Positions 60,719-64,000 of a stretch of DNA of 64,000 bases are shown here, piece by piece. Origin of the DNA: an uncultured Lachnospiraceae bacterium (GTDB taxonomy: Bacteria; Bacillota; Clostridia; Lachnospirales; Lachnospiraceae); the NCBI GenBank assembly GCA_910577955.1, contig CAJTNC010000006.1, forward strand, positions 62,001-126,000, written 5' to 3'. The notes under the pieces were generated by a model. That model ran no database searches. It was not told the origin of the DNA and saw only the letters and a program-made list of their open reading frames with translations. Every line of letters begins with the position of its first letter. Position 1 is the first letter of the stretch. A program made the position numbers and the translations under genes.

Positions 60719-61318
60719 TCACAGGAGATACTTTAAGGAGGCCTTCAAGATCTCTTCCACCGTCATCTGCTCCGCATCCTTTACCTCTTTCACTGCGCGG
60801 GCCGCCTCTGTCATGCCGTACCCAAGGGCTGTCAGCGCTTCCACTGCCTCCCGCACACTGTCGGAAGCAGAGGACTCCATTCTCGTTTCCTCCCCGGCGC
60901 TGTGCAATGTATCCTCGAGCGATACCTTATCCTTCATATCCAGTATGATACGCTGTGCCGTCTTCGCACCGATACCGGGAGCCTTCGCGATCATCTTTGC
61001 ATCCCCCGAAACAATAGCGAACCGCAGATCGTCCGGAGTCATCACCGATAAAATGCTTTGCCCGCCCTTAGGTCCGATTCCATTTACGCCGATCAGCAAT
61101 TTAAACATATCCAGATCATCCTTTGTCAGAAAGCCGTACAGCGCTATCGCATCCTCCCTCACTGACGTATAAGTATAAAGTTTTACCTCTTCTCCCACGG
61201 CCGGCAGAAGTGACGACGTATCGGCGGATATCCGTATATTGTAGCCTATGCCGTTTACCTCCAAAACCGCGAGATCAAACTCTTTCGCCGCTATTTTCCC
61301 TTTAAAATATGCATACAT
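60719..61318 (-). CDS. ruvA: Holliday junction DNA-binding protein RuvA
   Basis: 199 residues: N-terminal OB fold (MYAYFKGKIAAKEFD), two helix-hairpin-helix motifs (LIGVNGIGPKGGQSIL, APGIGAKTAQRIILDMKDK), and a C-terminal domain (VREAVEALTALGYGMTEAA) that binds RuvB. The ATG at 61318 has only a weak ribosome-binding site with AGAAAGG twelve bases upstream. It sits after a hairpin following the chemoreceptor gene. Confidence 0.95.
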   Translation of the reverse strand: MYAYFKGKIAAKEFDLAVLEVNGIGYNIRISADTSSLLPAVGEEVKLYTYTSVREDAIALYGFLTKDDLDMFKLLIGVNGIGPKGGQSILSVMTPDDLRFAIVSGDAKMIAKAPGIGAKTAQRIILDMKDKVSLEDTLHSAGEETRMESSASDSVREAVEALTALGYGMTEAARAVKEVKDAEQMTVEEILKASLKYLL

Positions 61319-61367
61319 ATATCATTCAGCCTTTCTGAAAACTCCCCTGCCTCCGCACACCGACCAT

Positions 61368-61440
61368 CACAGTCAACAAGCCAAAGTCATGCTCTCATGG
61401 CTTTGGCTCGCTGTGCAGTGAACTTCGGATCGATGTTCAC
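61368..61440. other. Two hairpins between chemoreceptor and ruvA genes
   Basis: AGCCAAAG (61379-61386) and CTTTGGCT (61401-61408) form a stem, extended inside by CATG/CATG and outside by CACAG/CTGTG (61368-61372, 61411-61415). A second inverted repeat GTGAAC/GTTCAC (61418-61423, 61435-61440) lies next to the chemoreceptor stop. Neither is followed by a T run in either direction, so it is not a standard terminator. Confidence 0.55.
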
Positions 61441-61442
61441 AC

Positions 61443-63119
61443 TCAGATTACAAATTTATTCATGATCTCTACCATAGCATCGACCTGATTCTTCTGAGAC
61501 TCGCTGACCGCGGCTGTTTCCTCAGAAGTAGCGGAATTGTTATCCACAACGGAGGATACCTGTTCAATGCTTTCATTGACATTATGCATCTTCTCCACAT
61601 CCCGCTCTAACATCTTCACGATCTGACTGATCTTTTGCGTCGCAACCGTGGTGCTCTCCATAACCTCTTTCATATTCTCGGAAGTCTCGTCCGCGATGGC
61701 AATTCCCTTATTCATTGCCGTAACCGTCGTCTCAATCAATTCCGTTGTCCTTCCGGCAGCCTTTGCAGACTCATTGGCAAGGTTCTTCACCTGTTCCGCT
61801 ACTACTGCAAATCCCTTTCCTGCCTCACCGGCTCTGGCCGCCTCAATTGCAGCATTCAAGGACAACAGGTTGGTCTGGGATGCAATATCCTCGATGGTTC
61901 CGATGATGGTTCCGATCTGTTCGGAGCATACGCTGATCTCTTCGATAGCGTCCTTTAACTCCTGCATCTTTCTGTTCCCCTTCTCCAGAGTTGTGCTGGC
62001 GTCCGCCGAAATGGCCGCAGATTCCTCCGCCGCTCTCACATTCTCTTCCATGCTCTCGGTCATCGATCCGATAACCGTCATCAGATCCGTAACCTGCATA
62101 GCCTGATCGGTACATCCCTTCGCCAGATCTTCCGCTGCAAAAGCAAGCTGCTCTGTACCGCTGCTGATCTCTCCGGATGCATTGCGTATCGTCAGAAGCG
62201 TCTTGCGCATCTGCTCCCCGATCTTTATTAAGGAATCCTTGATAGCTACAAATTCTCCCACATACTCCTGCTCTAGTCGGATATTATAATTTCCGTTTCC
62301 CATCTGCTCTAAAACGCCGGTAACTTCCGCAACCATACCGAGCAGATTCTTTTTCATAAAGGAAACGGCTTTCACCATTTTGCCGACCTCGCTGTCGTTC
62401 TCCTCGAGATCCAGCTCTTCATGGAAATTACCCTCCGCAACAACCTCCATTTGGCTTGATACTTTCTGGATCGGCCGCAGCAGTTCCAAAAAGGCAAATT
62501 TGATCGTTAAGAACATCTGCAGGATCACGTAAACAAAAGAAATTCCGAAAACAACTTCCATGACTCCTTGAAGAATTCTCAGCTTTTTCAGTTCCGCATC
62601 TTTCCTTGCCAAAATGCTCTCGATCGTTTCATCCGTCACGCTGTTGATCTTTTCCACCGTATCTGCATATTCCACACTGAACACGGCAGCCTGCGCAGCC
62701 TCCAGATCCCCGTTTTTCACACTCTCCATCGCCGCCTCTTCCAGCGGAACAAGATTGTTTGACATGGAAGCAATTCTCTCTAGATCCGCCCATTCTCCGT
62801 CTGTAAGATCACACTCTTCCAAAGTAGCGATAGCTTTGTCTCTATTCTTTTCCTCGTTCAACTCTCTCATATAACCGTTGTAATATTTTATGTCACCGGT
62901 GACCGCATAAGATCTCACTTCAGATGTCAGAGTTTTTGAACCGATCCTGTACTGGTTCAGCGCCGCAGTCGTATTGATCTGCGTCACATTCATGCGGGAT
63001 GTCGCCTTATTGCACACAAAAAATCCAATCAGTAAAACTGCCCCCAGCACAACAGCAACACACCCCTGTATTGCCAGTCTTTTCAATCTTGCAGACTGAC
63101 TTGTTCCCCTATTCCCCAT
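61443..63119 (-). CDS. Methyl-accepting chemotaxis protein
   Basis: 558 residues. Membrane segments at about 14-38 and 185-212 bracket an extracellular four-helix-type sensor of about 150 residues. A HAMP-like region follows, then the signalling domain with the hairpin tip EDIASQTNLLSLNAAIEAARAG split here as known from the family (AGEAGKGFAVVAEQVKNLA). No CheR-binding pentapeptide is seen at the end. No other chemotaxis or flagellar gene is in the window, so it is an orphan receptor. A strong promoter lies upstream. Confidence 0.92.
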   Translation of the reverse strand: MGNRGTSQSARLKRLAIQGCVAVVLGAVLLIGFFVCNKATSRMNVTQINTTAALNQYRIGSKTLTSEVRSYAVTGDIKYYNGYMRELNEEKNRDKAIATLEECDLTDGEWADLERIASMSNNLVPLEEAAMESVKNGDLEAAQAAVFSVEYADTVEKINSVTDETIESILARKDAELKKLRILQGVMEVVFGISFVYVILQMFLTIKFAFLELLRPIQKVSSQMEVVAEGNFHEELDLEENDSEVGKMVKAVSFMKKNLLGMVAEVTGVLEQMGNGNYNIRLEQEYVGEFVAIKDSLIKIGEQMRKTLLTIRNASGEISSGTEQLAFAAEDLAKGCTDQAMQVTDLMTVIGSMTESMEENVRAAEESAAISADASTTLEKGNRKMQELKDAIEEISVCSEQIGTIIGTIEDIASQTNLLSLNAAIEAARAGEAGKGFAVVAEQVKNLANESAKAAGRTTELIETTVTAMNKGIAIADETSENMKEVMESTTVATQKISQIVKMLERDVEKMHNVNESIEQVSSVVDNNSATSEETAAVSESQKNQVDAMVEIMNKFVI

Positions 63120-63189
63120 TCTTTAAATACCCACCTTCCTCTTAAAAATGTATGTACAGACCCCCTGTTTTCAGACTCCTGTATAGTTT

Positions 63190-63218
63190 ATTATACTAAG
63201 TACAGACAAAAAAAGCAA
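63190..63218 (-). promoter_or_regulatory. Promoter for the chemoreceptor gene
   Basis: On the minus strand TTGCTT (63213-63218), 17 bases, TATAAT (63190-63195). The start codon follows 70 bases later with AGAGGAAGG upstream of it. Confidence 0.7.
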
Positions 63219-63225
63219 TAGCCTG

Positions 63226-63714
63226 TCAATTTTTTGGCAAACGCCTCAATAATTCTCGCCCCAGAATCCCGTTTAACAGCCCTGTGACCAGTCCTGCCGC
63301 CAAAAGAACGGGTGCGTAATAGCCCACTCTGAACGTCTTCACAATGAAAGCCGCCGCCAAAAGCTGGCCCATGTTATGTGCCACACCGCCGACCATGCTG
63401 ACCCCATACAGAGAAAAACCCCGTCTTTTCACAAACACCATAGAGAAAAAGCTGACAAGAGCTCCGCAAAAACTGAATATGACAGAAAATAAATTTCCAA
63501 ACAAAATGCCCGCCAGTAATATCCGGAGGGCATTTACCGTAAGCGCCTCCCGCCAGCCGTAAAAATAGAGCGCAATGACCACGGCCAGATTGGCAAGCCC
63601 AAGCTTCATGCCCGGCACGCCAAAAAAGAACGGGAAGAGCGATTCAATATAGGATAACATCAGCGCCGTTGTCACAAACAGCGCTGATGTCACCAGCTTT
63701 TTATTATGCATCAT
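63226..63714 (-). CDS. Gx transporter family protein (Hpre_diP_synt_I)
   Basis: 162 residues, hydrophobic, with about five membrane segments. It belongs to PF07456 (Gx transporter; earlier called heptaprenyl diphosphate synthase component I): SALFVTTALMLSYIESLFPF and PGMKLGLANLAVVIAL are typical, with Gly-Leu pairs. It resembles ECF-type S components; the ligand is unknown. The gene begins 34 bases after the stop of the truncated gene upstream. The annotation as an isoprenoid enzyme is not supported by the membrane profile. Confidence 0.85.
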   Translation of the reverse strand: MMHNKKLVTSALFVTTALMLSYIESLFPFFFGVPGMKLGLANLAVVIALYFYGWREALTVNALRILLAGILFGNLFSVIFSFCGALVSFFSMVFVKRRGFSLYGVSMVGGVAHNMGQLLAAAFIVKTFRVGYYAPVLLAAGLVTGLLNGILGRELLRRLPKN

Positions 63715-63748
63715 AATATCGTTGTACTTTCTTCACATCTGAGCATCC

Positions 63749-64000
63749 TTAAAAATCAAAGGTGTAGAAAGGCACGCCGTCCGATGCGACATATACATAG
63801 CGGATCCCGTCCAGCTTTATGCCGTAAGATGTCTGAAACTCCTGACGCAATCCTTCCACCAGTTCACTCATTGTTCCTATCATATCCTTAAAATCTTCAT
63901 CAGAAAGAGAAGCCATCATCTCCTCTCCGGTGGTTTCTCCCCAGATCTCCGGAATAAAATGATAGACAAAAGCAAGCTTGCTTCCGTCCGCCTTCAGTTC
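63749..64000 (-). CDS. Hypothetical protein, 5' part outside the window
   Basis: The last 83 codons of a gene that starts beyond base 64000 are seen, ending at TAA 63749-63751. The visible part is soluble and acidic: FVYHFIPEIWGETTGEE, then a helix TMSELVEGLRQEF, then a strand pair GIRYVYVASDGVPFYTF. I cannot name the family with confidence; it has the look of a secreted lipoprotein domain (DUF4854-like), but the signal peptide is not in view. It is upstream of the Gx-transporter gene on the same strand. Confidence 0.6.
   Translation of the reverse strand, partial: ELKADGSKLAFVYHFIPEIWGETTGEEMMASLSDEDFKDMIGTMSELVEGLRQEFQTSYGIKLDGIRYVYVASDGVPFYTFDF

Noticed and set aside
1..64000. tRNA, rRNA, CRISPR arrays, transposases, prophage genes
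   Set aside because: I read both strands for tRNA-like cloverleaves, regularly spaced repeats and IS or phage proteins and found none. A tRNAscan and repeat search would be needed to exclude short ones.

Overview
This 64 kb window is chromosomal DNA of a spore-forming, Gram-positive anaerobe of the Clostridia, most probably a Lachnospiraceae (Clostridium cluster XIVa) member. The evidence is the gene content and order: RemA-Gmk-RpoZ, L28-Asp23-FakA-RecG, RsmD-CoaD-YlbJ, GerW/YtfJ with a DUF2953 protein, short HisG with HisZ, RecU, and a U32/DUF3656 protein next to ZapA. There is no sign of an outer membrane. No rRNA, tRNA, CRISPR array, transposase, integrase or prophage gene was seen. Almost all genes are on the minus strand. 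The plus-strand genes are rqcH, an esterase/GNAT pair, the ylbJ-like gene and rpmB.

Layout. 1-6.1 kb: a truncated DUF4163-like membrane protein, then a housekeeping run (minus) yicC-remA-gmk-rpoZ-rimO-pgsA-cinA. 6.1-8.7 kb: a small HExxH-type protein and, divergently, rqcH. 8.7-11.7 kb: a tightly overlapping group of a TIGR01212 radical SAM protein, Ogt and a hypoxanthine-DNA glycosylase, then GyrI-like and TfoX-like proteins. 11.67-12.1 kb: the only long non-coding stretch, holding two inverted copies of a structured repeat. 12.1-15.8 kb: accessory genes (GNAT-YoaP, WYL regulator, rotor-subunit-like membrane protein, AT-rich esterase, short GNAT). 15.8-24.8 kb: a GT2 glycosyltransferase and the operon recU-hisZ-hisG-DJ1-hisD-GT39-hisB-hisIE, read from one strong promoter with a palindrome in its spacer. 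24.8-33.9 kb: MATE transporter, two pseudouridine synthases (one fused to a HAD phosphatase), YgiQ radical SAM protein, a large membrane protein, and the ylbJ-like gene. 33.8-44.9 kb (minus): recG-degV-parE-(GNAT-like)-parC-rsmD-coaD-coiled coil-amidase. 44.9-47.4 kb: fakA-like, asp23 and divergent rpmB. 47.5-54 kb: J-domain-like protein, a 45-residue membrane protein, GerW, DUF2953, NUDIX, CotH-like, DUF2164 and an NSS transporter. 54-61.3 kb: PBP/FtsW-type pair, U32, ZapA, RuvB, RuvA. 61.4-64 kb: a chemoreceptor, a Gx-transporter-family protein and a truncated gene.

How the genes work together: the window combines translation/RNA modification (RimO, RsmD, three pseudouridine synthase or U32-type enzymes, L28, RqcH rescue), DNA maintenance (topoisomerase IV-like pair, RecG, RecU, RuvAB, Ogt, deoxyinosine glycosylase), envelope and sporulation (SEDS/PBP pair, amidase, ZapA, YlbJ, GerW, CotH) and histidine synthesis (hisZ/G/D/B/IE; hisA, hisF, hisH and hisC are not in the window). 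No large novel defence or mobile system is evident. The less ordinary items are the paired structured repeat at 11.75-12.09 kb, the HisF-like pseudoenzyme domain on HisIE, the RsuA-HAD fusion, the palindrome inside the recU-his promoter, and an orphan rotor-subunit-like membrane protein.
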